Below are positions 1 through 4,466 of a stretch of DNA of 5,293 nucleotides, in pieces. The notes beneath the pieces were generated by a model. That model was not told the origin of the DNA. It saw only the letters and a program-made list of their open reading frames with translations, and searched no databases. The stretch is from PGYU01 sp964637845 (GTDB lineage Bacteria > Bacteroidota > Ignavibacteria > Kapaibacteriales > UBA2268): NCBI GenBank assembly GCA_964637845.1, contig CAZWXI010000134.1, positions 1 through 5,293 on the forward strand, in the 5' to 3' direction. Each line of letters begins with the position of its first letter. Position 1 is the first letter of the stretch. Made by a program: the position numbers and the translations under genes.

Positions 1-228
1 TGGTTGGTGGCGTGGGGGGAAAGAATAAGAGACGATGAAATTCGCAGCCGGGGTTTGTCTGTTTTTTCTGAAATTATTAATCAGCATAAAGAGTGGCAGT
101 TTATGACCGATAACGAAAGGCAAAAAATTGCAAAACAACAGACAAGAAGGCTTATCTTTAGGATATTGGCGCCGGTAACGACAAGCCCAGCAAGAAGAGA
201 AGCCTTAAGAGCTAGGCTTGGTAGATAA
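1..228 (+). CDS. C-terminal part of an unrecognised basic protein (cut by window edge)
   Basis: The frame is open from the first base to a TAA stop at 226-228 and gives about 75 residues. TTG (4) and GTG (7) are possible starts, but no upstream sequence is visible to judge a ribosome binding site, so it most likely continues to the left. The visible part is charged and probably helical: an acidic/basic segment (WGERIRDDEIRSRG), a helix around 'FSEIINQHKEWQFM', then a strongly basic tail rich in Arg (QTRRLIF, ARREALRARLGR). I see no membrane segment and no catalytic motif, and I do not recognise the family. An internal ATG at 103 (MTDNERQ) has no good SD. The next gene has its own promoter about 70 bases downstream, so the two are probably separate transcription units. 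It is called coding because the frame runs to the edge and its composition is protein-like. Confidence 0.6.
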   Translation, partial: WLVAWGERIRDDEIRSRGLSVFSEIINQHKEWQFMTDNERQKIAKQQTRRLIFRILAPVTTSPARREALRARLGR

Positions 229-300
229 GCCATTAGCCAGTATTTCACGTTCCCAAGTAGAAGGTAATAAATTTCCACTTAGAATTAGTGTCCTATTTTG

Positions 301-306
301 TATAAT
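301..306 (+). promoter_or_regulatory. -10 box of the cupin gene
   Basis: A perfect TATAAT, preceded directly by TTTTG, lies 24 bases before the chosen ATG at 331. Transcription would start near 313, giving a leader of about 18 bases that consists almost only of the SD. I see no convincing -35 element 16-18 bases upstream (the sequence there is AT-rich, CTTAGA-like). Confidence 0.5.
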
Positions 307-330
307 GTATTCAAAAGGAGGTGAGTGTTT

Positions 331-729
331 ATGAAAGGTTATATAACAGTCATTGAAGAAAAAAAACAAGCGAACCGTCACTTCAGAAGAGTGCTGTATA
401 CGGGTAAACACAGCCAGTTGGTTCTAATGTCATTGGCACCAAAAGAGGATATAGGCGAGGAGATTCATCCGGACAATGATCAGTTTTTCCGTTTTGAATC
501 GGGCGAGGGAAAATGCATTATTGACGACAATGAATATGAAGTCGGCGATGGAGTAGCTGTTGTAGTTCCCGCTGGGGCAAGACACAACATTATTAACACA
601 TCAGACAGTGAAAGACTTAATCTTTACACTATCTATAGCCCCGCACACCACAAAGATGGGATAGTAAGGGAAACAAAAGAGGAAGCCGAGAAAAATGAAG
701 CCGAATTCGACGGAATAACGACAGAGTAG
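331..729 (+). CDS. Small single-domain cupin (cupin_2-like, mannose-6-phosphate isomerase-like)
   Basis: This 132-residue cytoplasmic protein forms one cupin beta-barrel. Cupin motif 2 fits the consensus G(X)5PXG(X)2H(X)3N exactly: G74, P80, G82, H85 and N89. Motif 1 is represented by 'EEIHPDNDQFFRFESGEG', with H46 and Q51 as likely metal ligands; Gln stands where the classical motif has Glu. The stretch 'LYTGKHSQLVLMSL' before it is typical of a subfamily often annotated as a mannose-6-phosphate isomerase-like cupin; its true substrate is not known and sugar isomerase activity should not be assumed. The C-terminus (about residues 108-132) is an acidic Lys/Glu-rich tail. The start at ATG 331 is chosen because AAGGAGGTGA at 315-324 lies 6 bases before it; GTG at 325 abuts the SD and is too close. 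It has its own promoter and is probably monocistronic, though read-through into the next gene is possible because no terminator is evident. Confidence 0.92.
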   Translation: MKGYITVIEEKKQANRHFRRVLYTGKHSQLVLMSLAPKEDIGEEIHPDNDQFFRFESGEGKCIIDDNEYEVGDGVAVVVPAGARHNIINTSDSERLNLYTIYSPAHHKDGIVRETKEEAEKNEAEFDGITTE

Positions 730-737
730 GGGCATGA

Positions 738-780
738 CACCTTTTTTGTTTATTTGAAAGAAAATCGTCACCTTCTTTGT
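738..780 (+). repeat. Pair of 12-base direct repeats resembling the 16S anti-Shine-Dalgarno
   Basis: CACCTTTTTTGT (738-749) and CACCTTCTTTGT (769-780) match at 11 of 12 positions and are 31 bases apart in the gap between the cupin gene and the secreted-protein gene. Both can pair with the SD at 792-801: the second with one G-U pair, the first with two. The second copy, with the preceding T768, differs by one base from the common 16S rRNA 3' end TCACCTCCTTT. Confidence 0.6.
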
Positions 781-802
781 ATTAAAGGTAGAAAGGAGGT
801 GA
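768..802 (+). promoter_or_regulatory. SD-sequestering hairpin in the leader of the secreted-protein gene
   Basis: Bases 768-778 (TCACCTTCTTT) pair without gaps with 792-802 (AAAGGAGGTGA), using one G-U pair at 774/796, around a 13-base loop (779-791). The right arm contains the whole SD of the gene starting at 808, so a transcript including both arms would hide the ribosome binding site. A possible TATTAA -10 box at 780-785 would start transcripts inside or after the loop and so lack the left arm. That would leave the SD free in locally started mRNA and masked in read-through mRNA from the cupin gene. The pairing is seen in the sequence; the regulatory role is inferred. Confidence 0.5.
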
Positions 803-807
803 AAAAC

Positions 808-1182
808 ATGAACAAAGCAATTTTAGGACTTTCAACTTTAGCACTTGGAGCAGGAGTATTGTTTGCGAGCGTACCAAACGCACTGGCTTACAGAGGTGAC
901 CCCGGTGTTCAAGGATCCAACTGTACGCCCGAAAGACATGAAGCTATGATGCAAGCCTTTGAGAATAAAGACTTTAACGCCTGGAAGGAGCAGATGCAAG
1001 GAAGGGGTAGAGTAACCGAAGTGATTAATGAAGGAAACTTTGCCAGGTTTGCCGAAATGCACCAGCTAAGACTGGAAGGGAAAACCGATGAGGCTAACCA
1101 AATCAGAAATGAGCTGGGATTAGGCCTGGGAAACGGGGCAGGCAATGGCCAAGGTAAGGGTTACGGTAGAATGAGCCAATAA
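808..1182 (+). CDS. Secreted small protein with a CPR-type 'AFEN.D..AWKE' module
   Basis: This 124-residue protein has a clear Sec signal peptide: MNK, a hydrophobic core at residues 4-22, and a predicted cleavage site NALA|Y after A27. The mature part has one Cys (C39) and a compact, probably helical module at about residues 40-104. Its recognisable segments are 'RHEAMMQAFENKDFNAWKE' (43-61), 'GRVTEVINEGNFARFAEMHQ' (67-86) and 'LRLEGKTDEANQIRNELG' (87-104). I recall similar modules in many exported or membrane proteins of Patescibacteria; the function is unknown to me. The C-terminus (104-124) is a flexible Gly/Asn-rich tail. The start at ATG 808 is set by AAGGAGGTGA at 793-802 and by the signal peptide; an in-frame TTG at 754 would add 18 residues before the signal peptide and lacks an SD. 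A strong stem-loop follows 12 bases after the stop. An extracytoplasmic role is likely, by inference. Confidence 0.88.
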   Translation: MNKAILGLSTLALGAGVLFASVPNALAYRGDPGVQGSNCTPERHEAMMQAFENKDFNAWKEQMQGRGRVTEVINEGNFARFAEMHQLRLEGKTDEANQIRNELGLGLGNGAGNGQGKGYGRMSQ

Positions 1183-1194
1183 GGAGTTTTTCTA

Positions 1195-1236
1195 AAAGTT
1201 GAGATCCCACTTTTAACTAAGTGGGGTTTCAGCTTT
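1195..1236 (+). terminator. Long stem-loop after the secreted-protein gene (probable terminator)
   Basis: Bases 1195-1212 pair with 1219-1236 to give an 18-bp stem with three G-U pairs (core ATCCCACTT / AAGTGGGGT) around a six-base loop, TTAACT. It begins 12 bases after the stop codon. The downstream arm contains TTT runs, but no good U-tract follows it (CGGCAATC), so it may terminate imperfectly or instead protect the 3' end of the mRNA. Confidence 0.6.
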
Positions 1237-1260
1237 CGGCAATCTATAAAAAAGTAAATA

Positions 1261-1278
1261 TATAATTTGAACTACAAT
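1261..1278 (+). promoter_or_regulatory. Candidate -10 boxes of the sigma factor operon
   Basis: There are two candidates. TATAAT at 1261-1266 would give a leader of about 13 bases containing AAAGG (1279-1283), a weak SD too close to the ATG. TACAAT at 1273-1278 ends 7 bases before ATG 1286 and would give a leaderless mRNA like several other genes in this window. I could not see a convincing -35, nor an ECF-type GGAAC element that would show autoregulation. Confidence 0.4.
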
Positions 1279-1285
1279 AAAGGTC

Positions 1286-1834
1286 ATGCCAGACATTAAA
1301 AATATAACAGATGAACAAATTGTCGAAATAGTCAGAACACAGAATAAAGAGACATACTCAGAAATCATCAATAGATATCAGGAAAAATTGGTTAGGTATG
1401 CATATTATTTGACGCAGGACAACGATAAAGCCGCCGATGTGGTTCAGGATACGTTTATTAAAGCCTATATCAATTTAAACGGTTTTAATGTTAAAAAAAA
1501 GTTTTCAAGTTGGATTTACCGGATTGCTCACAATGAAGCAATGAATATTATAAGAAGAAATAGCAAACAAATGAATTTTACACAAAATGTAGATTTTGAA
1601 AGCAATATCCACCTGGAAGATGATTTCATTAGACAAGAATTTCAAGATAAAGCTCATAATTGTTTGAAAAATATGCCTTTGATGTACCGCGAACCTTTAA
1701 TGCTCTTTTTTTTAGATGACAGATCTTACAATGAAATCAGCGACATTCTGAGAATACCCGTGGGTACGGTCGGCACGAGAATAAACCGTGCAAAAGTTAT
1801 TATGAGAAAGATATGCAAAGAAATAAAAAAATAA
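1286..1834 (+). CDS. ECF-type RNA polymerase sigma factor (sigma-70 family)
   Basis: This 182-residue protein has the two-domain layout and length of group 4 (ECF) sigma factors. Sigma region 2 covers about residues 20-92, with the core-binding 'DVVQDTFIKAYINLNGF' (51-67) and the -10-recognising 'KFSSWIYRIAHNEAMNIIRR' (72-91). A variable acidic linker (about 93-117) follows, then sigma region 4 (118-175) with 'CLKNMPLMYREPLMLFFLDD' and a helix-turn-helix 'YNEISDILRIPVGTVGTRIN' (148-167). The turn reads GTVGT where most family members have GTV(K/R)S. It should direct RNA polymerase to a specific, probably envelope-related, regulon. Region 3 is absent, as expected. ATG 1286 follows a -10 box closely and has no real SD. 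Its 3' end overlaps the next gene by 22 bases, a typical sigma/anti-sigma arrangement. An A8 run at 1493-1500 (K70-K72) is noted elsewhere. Confidence 0.93.
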   Translation: MPDIKNITDEQIVEIVRTQNKETYSEIINRYQEKLVRYAYYLTQDNDKAADVVQDTFIKAYINLNGFNVKKKFSSWIYRIAHNEAMNIIRRNSKQMNFTQNVDFESNIHLEDDFIRQEFQDKAHNCLKNMPLMYREPLMLFFLDDRSYNEISDILRIPVGTVGTRINRAKVIMRKICKEIKK

Positions 1835-2361
1835 AATTAGGCAAAAGTAATAAAACCGATTTTGAAAAAAAGCTTATGGCAAAAATAAAATCTGGAGAAA
1901 TTGCTATGAGACCAAAATGGTATTTTGTTGTTGGTTCATTTTTGGGTATAGCCAGTTTGGCAGGTTTGATTATCGCAGCAGTTTTCTTTCTTAATTTAAC
2001 CATTTTTTTCTTTAGGAGCCATAGCCCCATGAAACAATGGAGATTAGTTTCGATGATAACAGAATTTTCCTGGTGGGTTCCCGCTGCGGGAATTACGGGA
2101 ATAGTCCTTTCTGTGTGGTTACTTAAAAAATATGATTTTTCTTACAAAAAAAATTTTTGGGTGATTGCGGCAGGCTTTATTGTTTCAATTATTATGGCAG
2201 CTTTGCTAATTGACGCGATAGGATTAAACGAAAACTGGTCAAGGCGGGGTCCGATGAGAAGGTTCTACACACAGTTTGATAATGGCCAGGAAAAAAATTA
2301 TTCTAAAAGCAATAAATTTGATGGACTGAATTATAAAATTAAGGAGGTGACAAAAAAATGA
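1813..2361 (+). CDS. Three-helix membrane protein, candidate anti-sigma factor
   Basis: This 182-residue protein has a basic cytoplasmic N-terminus (1-35) containing 'FEKKLMAKIKSGEIAMRPKW' (17-36). Three membrane segments follow at about 37-67, 86-104 and 114-136. The C-terminal tail is charged and hydrophilic, about 46 residues, rich in Lys/Asn/Arg. With the N-terminus inside, the tail would lie outside the cytoplasm. The MRPKWYF motif just before the first helix is one I associate with membrane proteins encoded next to ECF sigma factors in Patescibacteria. Its immediate position after, and overlap with, the sigma gene supports a role in holding the sigma factor at the membrane, but there is no recognisable zinc-binding anti-sigma domain (no HxxxCxxC), so this is inference. 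The start at ATG 1813 has only a weak SD (GAGAAAG) and may depend on coupling to sigma translation; M22 is an alternative. The stop TGA overlaps the next ATG (ATGA). Confidence 0.8.
   Translation: MQRNKKIKLGKSNKTDFEKKLMAKIKSGEIAMRPKWYFVVGSFLGIASLAGLIIAAVFFLNLTIFFFRSHSPMKQWRLVSMITEFSWWVPAAGITGIVLSVWLLKKYDFSYKKNFWVIAAGFIVSIIMAALLIDAIGLNENWSRRGPMRRFYTQFDNGQEKNYSKSNKFDGLNYKIKEVTKK
2341..2350 (+). promoter_or_regulatory. Strong SD for the coiled-coil gene inside the anti-sigma reading frame
   Basis: AAGGAGGTGA lies 7 bases before ATG 2358, within the last codons of the upstream gene. It is identical to the SDs at 315-324 and 793-802. It supports ATG 2358 and suggests that the third operon member is made at a higher level than the two genes before it, which lack strong SDs. 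Confidence 0.75.
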
Positions 2362-2954
2362 AAAAATTAATTACGCCTATTTTAGTATTAACAATGCTTG
2401 CGTTTTCGTTTAATTTGGTTTCGGCTCAAGGGACGCAAATGCAAAACAAAGTTCAGGATCCAGCGACTCATGAAGTTACATCCACACCGCAAGGCAATAA
2501 GGTGGAAAACCAAAACGAGACACAAATTCAAAACCAGGGTGAAGAACAACAATTGATGGTTGCAACACAGCAAATGCAGCAATTGACAAACATGGAGGGT
2601 TTGGGAGAAGAGATTTCTCAAAAAGTTAGAAATATTGCGCAGGAGCAGCAGCAAGCACAAGTTCAAATTCAGACACAGATTGAAAAATTGGAATCCAAGT
2701 CTGGATTAATAAAAAGACTTTTTGGTCCGGATTATGAGGCAATTAAAAATCTTAAACAACTAACGGATGAAAACCAACAAAGGATCCAAGAGTTACAAAA
2801 GTCGGCCATCCAAGTGCAAAACGAAGAAGAGGTAACACAACTGCAGGAAGCGATAAGTGCTCTTGTGCAACAAAATGAAGTCCTTCAAGATAAGATTCAA
2901 GCCGAAGAAGGAGTTGCAAGCATTTTTGGCTGGCTGATAAGTTTGTTTAATTAG
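2358..2954 (+). CDS. Secreted glutamine-rich coiled-coil protein
   Basis: This 198-residue protein has a Sec signal peptide: MKK, a hydrophobic core at 4-20, and a predicted cleavage VSA|Q after A23. By hand count about 37 of the roughly 175 mature residues are Gln. Residues 24-65 are Asn/Gln/Thr-rich and probably disordered. Residues about 66-116 form a helix of heptad-like character ending in 'IEKLESKSGLIKRLFG'. The FGPDY motif (122-126) makes a break, followed by a second helix at about 127-186 rich in Gln/Glu/Leu. The C-terminus 'GVASIFGWLISLFN' is a short amphipathic or membrane-touching segment. I recall this layout from Patescibacteria proteins encoded beside ECF sigma factors, but know no function. 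As the third gene of the sigma operon (4-nt overlap) it may be the extracellular sensor or the main output of the circuit. No enzyme motif is visible. Confidence 0.85.
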   Translation: MKKLITPILVLTMLAFSFNLVSAQGTQMQNKVQDPATHEVTSTPQGNKVENQNETQIQNQGEEQQLMVATQQMQQLTNMEGLGEEISQKVRNIAQEQQQAQVQIQTQIEKLESKSGLIKRLFGPDYEAIKNLKQLTDENQQRIQELQKSAIQVQNEEEVTQLQEAISALVQQNEVLQDKIQAEEGVASIFGWLISLFN

Positions 2955-2989
2955 ACACGCCGCAGGTAGAGTGTTCAGCTTGATTTATT

Positions 2990-2998
2990 TGCTAAAAT
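2990..2998 (+). promoter_or_regulatory. Extended -10 promoter of the OmdA-family gene
   Basis: TGCTAAAAT fits the extended -10 pattern TGnTAnAAT. The hexamer ends 6 bases before ATG 3005, which puts the expected transcription start at or next to the start codon. The -35 region is not recognisable, as is usual for extended -10 promoters. It lies 36 bases after the stop of the coiled-coil gene. Confidence 0.5.
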
Positions 2999-3004
2999 AC
3001 CTTT

Positions 3005-3301
3005 ATGGTAAAAAATGAAGTTGCAGGAGTGGTGCACAAAATACCAAATGATGTGCGAGAAGCCCTGATTTCTGATCCAGACGTTTTGGATAAGTGGAAT
3101 AGTTTAACACCTCTGGCCAGAAATGAGTGGATTTGCTGGGTAATTTCTGTTAAAAAACAGGAAACCAGGGTTAACCACGTCAAACGGATGAAACAGGAGC
3201 TTAGGCAGGGTAAACGCCGACCTTGCTGCTGGATTGGTTGCATTCACAGGAAAGATAAAAAAATTAGCCCCTCAGTTAAATACGTCCTAGGTAAAAAATA
3301 A
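3005..3301 (+). CDS. YdeI/OmpD-associated (OmdA) family protein
   Basis: This 98-residue soluble protein carries the C-terminal domain typical of the YdeI/OmpD-associated family (OmdA, PF13376). Recognisable segments are 'VHKIPNDVREALISDPDVLD' (10-29), 'WNSLTPLARNEWICWV' (31-46), 'KKQETRVNHVKRMKQELRQG' (50-69) and 'KRRPCCWIGCIHR' (70-82). C74, C75, C79 and H81 together could bind a metal; this is inferred from spacing. Some homologues are annotated as protecting against bacteriocins or peptides, but the biochemical role is not established. The start at ATG 3005 has no SD and sits 6 bases after a -10 box, so a leaderless mRNA is likely; the family core begins at V10-H11, so an internal start is not excluded. 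It converges on the VTT gene with 11 bases between the stop codons. Confidence 0.88.
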   Translation: MVKNEVAGVVHKIPNDVREALISDPDVLDKWNSLTPLARNEWICWVISVKKQETRVNHVKRMKQELRQGKRRPCCWIGCIHRKDKKISPSVKYVLGKK

Positions 3302-3321
3302 TCAGAAGCTTTTTATTTTTT
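3293..3321. terminator. AT-only inverted repeat between convergent genes (possible bidirectional terminator)
   Basis: AAAAAATAA (3293-3301) is complementary to TTATTTTTT (3313-3321), with an 11-base loop. On each strand the right arm is a T-rich run that could serve as the U-tract. The stem has no G-C pairs, so termination would be weak. It overlaps the stop codons of both convergent genes. Confidence 0.3.
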
Positions 3322-3966
3322 TTCAAGCATTTTTAGGATGGAGTCTTGGATATGGTCGCGTTTTTTGTAAAAAAAGTAAAGCATAGGGATGCCGATTATT
3401 GCCAGGATGATAATTCTTCCAAAACTTTCGGCGCTTACAAACCCTTCTTTTAATTGGGACATGCCGAAGTAGCCAGTATAGCCAAAGATCATGCTTCTGA
3501 TCCACACCCCAATAAATGTAGATTGGATATAAGTGCGCATATTAAGTTTAATAAGGCCGCACACGGCTGCTACAGGCGCTCCGGAAAATATGGGAACAGC
3601 CCGCAAAAATATTAAAAGAACGTCATCGTGCCAGGTTTTATTAAATCTTTTACCAAAGCTTTCCACTTCTTTGTGGGTGATGCCTAAAAATTTTCCGAAT
3701 TTTGATAAGATAACATCCTCGGCTTTATCGGCAAAGTAGTAAATAATATAAGCGCCAACAGTTTTGCCAACCGCCGCAAATAGTGATATTAGAATAATAT
3801 ATATAGCCGTCCGGCCTTGTTCTTGGGCAATTGAGCCCGCAGAAGTCATGATTAAAGGGGAGGGTATAGGGGCAAGAATTTCTTCAATAAATCCTCCGAC
3901 AGAAGCATAAATTGATAAGGGGACTTTAGTTGATAGGTCGTGTAAAATTGCTAAAAATTGTTCCAT
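3313..3966 (-). CDS. DedA/VTT-domain (SNARE-associated type) integral membrane protein
   Basis: This 217-residue membrane protein matches the VTT (DedA/TVP38/TMEM64) family, which in bacteria is tied to membrane homeostasis and lipid carrier or phospholipid flipping. The first re-entrant segment has the acidic-proline signature 'FIEEILAPIPSPLIM' (E28, E29, P33, P35, P37). A helix at about 53-78 contains G67, G71 and Y73. The second signature 'FLRAVPIFSGAPVAAVCGLI' (120-139) has R122, P125 and G137, followed by 'STFIGVWIRS' (G153, R157) and a last helix at about 184-200. S128 stands where many DedA proteins have a second functional Arg, six residues after the first. Length is close to the family norm. 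ATG 3966 has no SD but lies 8 bases after a TATACT box on the minus strand. The role here is inferred from family only. Confidence 0.85.
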   Translation of the reverse strand: MEQFLAILHDLSTKVPLSIYASVGGFIEEILAPIPSPLIMTSAGSIAQEQGRTAIYIILISLFAAVGKTVGAYIIYYFADKAEDVILSKFGKFLGITHKEVESFGKRFNKTWHDDVLLIFLRAVPIFSGAPVAAVCGLIKLNMRTYIQSTFIGVWIRSMIFGYTGYFGMSQLKEGFVSAESFGRIIILAIIGIPMLYFFYKKRDHIQDSILKMLEKK

Positions 3967-3974
3967 AGATAGTC

Positions 3975-3980
3975 AGTATA
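3975..3980 (-). promoter_or_regulatory. -10 box of the VTT gene
   Basis: Read on the minus strand this is TATACT, preceded by CTTG, with 8 bases between it and the ATG whose first base is 3966. The expected leader is about 0-2 bases. At 17-bp spacing the -35 position reads GTGAAG, a poor match. Confidence 0.45.
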
Positions 3981-4010
3981 CAAGAATTTTAAGCCAACTT
4001 CACTGGGTTG

Positions 4011-4019
4011 TGTTAAAAT
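4011..4019 (+). promoter_or_regulatory. Extended -10 promoter of the orphan gene
   Basis: TGTTAAAAT fits TGnTAnAAT. The hexamer ends 9 bases before TTG 4029 and 12 bases before GTG 4032, so the mRNA would be leaderless or have a leader of only a few bases. It diverges from the VTT promoter within a 65-base gap. Confidence 0.45.
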
Positions 4020-4031
4020 GTTATTATCTTG

Positions 4032-4376
4032 GTGAACAATCCAGCTAGCATATCTGCCTTAAATAAAACAAAAGTGAGCAAAAAAGATATAATCTCTTAT
4101 CTGGAATCACTTGATATTGCCAACAACCAAGTATTAAAAGTTCTGCAAAAAGAGCCCGCACTACCTGGATATAAGAAATTGCCCTGGGTAAAAGAATCTA
4201 AAATAGATAAAAGAATAACCATAAAATTAAAAAGTAATAAAATACTTACATTGACAGAAACCCTTCGTTTAAAGGAAATTTTAAATTTAGCTTTAAATAA
4301 ACTACGTAGGGGTCATAATGTAAAAGTTTTTCCACAAACGACAAAGGGTTTACAAACCTACATTGACAAGCTTTAA
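4032..4376 (+). CDS. Hypothetical basic protein, family not recognised
   Basis: From GTG 4032 this gives 114 residues (115 from the adjacent TTG 4029); neither start has an SD. It is soluble, Lys/Leu/Asn-rich and basic. The N-terminal half holds a helix-like stretch 'KKDIISYLESLDIANNQVLK'. The middle 'PALPGYKKLPWVKESKIDKR' looks like a Pro-containing loop. A beta-like 'ITIKLKSNKILTLTETLRL' is followed by a helix 'LKEILNLALNKLRRG', and it ends 'VKVFPQTTKGLQTYIDKL'. I see no membrane segment, signal peptide, cysteine or catalytic motif. It is divergent from the VTT gene and separated by about 90 bases from the DUF5674 pair, so it is probably monocistronic. It is called a gene because the frame is long for this AT-rich sequence, fills the gap between promoters and has ordinary protein composition; a nucleic-acid-binding role is only a guess from its charge. 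Confidence 0.65.
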   Translation: MNNPASISALNKTKVSKKDIISYLESLDIANNQVLKVLQKEPALPGYKKLPWVKESKIDKRITIKLKSNKILTLTETLRLKEILNLALNKLRRGHNVKVFPQTTKGLQTYIDKL

Positions 4377-4393
4377 TATATAAATTATTTAAA

Positions 4394-4443
4394 TCAATTA
4401 ATATTTCAATTAAGTCCCGTCTTCTGGGTATAGTGAATACTAT
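4394..4443 (+). promoter_or_regulatory. AT-rich control region before the DUF5674 operon: direct repeat and inverted repeat
   Basis: TCAATTAA occurs twice (4394-4401 and 4406-4413) with a 12-base period. Further on, ATAGT (4430-4434) and ACTAT (4439-4443) form a perfect inverted repeat with a GAAT spacer, lying where the -35 of the downstream promoter should be. They could be operator half-sites for a regulator of the pair. This is a weak inference, since such short repeats arise easily in AT-rich DNA. Confidence 0.25.
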
Positions 4444-4453
4444 TAGGTTGAAA

Positions 4454-4459
4454 TATAAT
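4454..4459 (+). promoter_or_regulatory. -10 box of the DUF5674 operon
   Basis: A perfect TATAAT ends 7 bases before GTG 4467, so the first transcribed base should be at or beside the start codon. The -35 at 17-bp spacing (TAGTGA, 4431-4436) is weak and overlaps an inverted repeat. Confidence 0.55.
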
Positions 4460-4466
4460 ATTAGTA

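Noticed and set aside
325..330. GTG 325 as start of the cupin gene
   Set aside because: It abuts the SD directly, leaving no spacing for initiation; ATG 331 is at the normal distance and fits family N-termini.
738..750. T6 run after the cupin gene as an intrinsic terminator
   Set aside because: Only about 3 bp of stem can be formed before it; the sequence is better explained as part of the anti-SD-like repeat.
754..807. N-terminal extension of the secreted-protein frame from TTG 754
   Set aside because: It has no SD, would bury the signal peptide, and crosses the hairpin and the strong SD that clearly serves ATG 808.
838..1145. Two overlapping minus-strand frames antisense to the secreted-protein gene
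   Set aside because: They are shadows of a gene with a clear signal peptide and SD, and neither has an SD or family resemblance.
1493..1501. A_AAA_AAG slippery heptamer in the sigma factor gene (K70-K72)
   Set aside because: It fits the pattern for -1 frameshifting in the correct phase, but a -1 shift gives only 11 more codons before TGA at 1534, and I see no stimulating SD or stem-loop nearby. More likely a by-product of AT-rich Lys codons.
2388..2666. 92-codon minus-strand frame antisense to the coiled-coil gene
   Set aside because: It arises from the repetitive Gln codons of the real gene (Leu/Cys-rich shadow), with no promoter or SD.
1227..2981. Shared TTCAGCTT at 1228-1235 and 2974-2981 as an ECF promoter element
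   Set aside because: The distance from each copy to the nearest -10 box differs and does not fit -35 spacing; the first copy is part of the terminator stem.
3533..3739. 68-codon plus-strand frame within the VTT gene
   Set aside because: It is antisense to a well-supported membrane protein and has a composition unlike a real protein.
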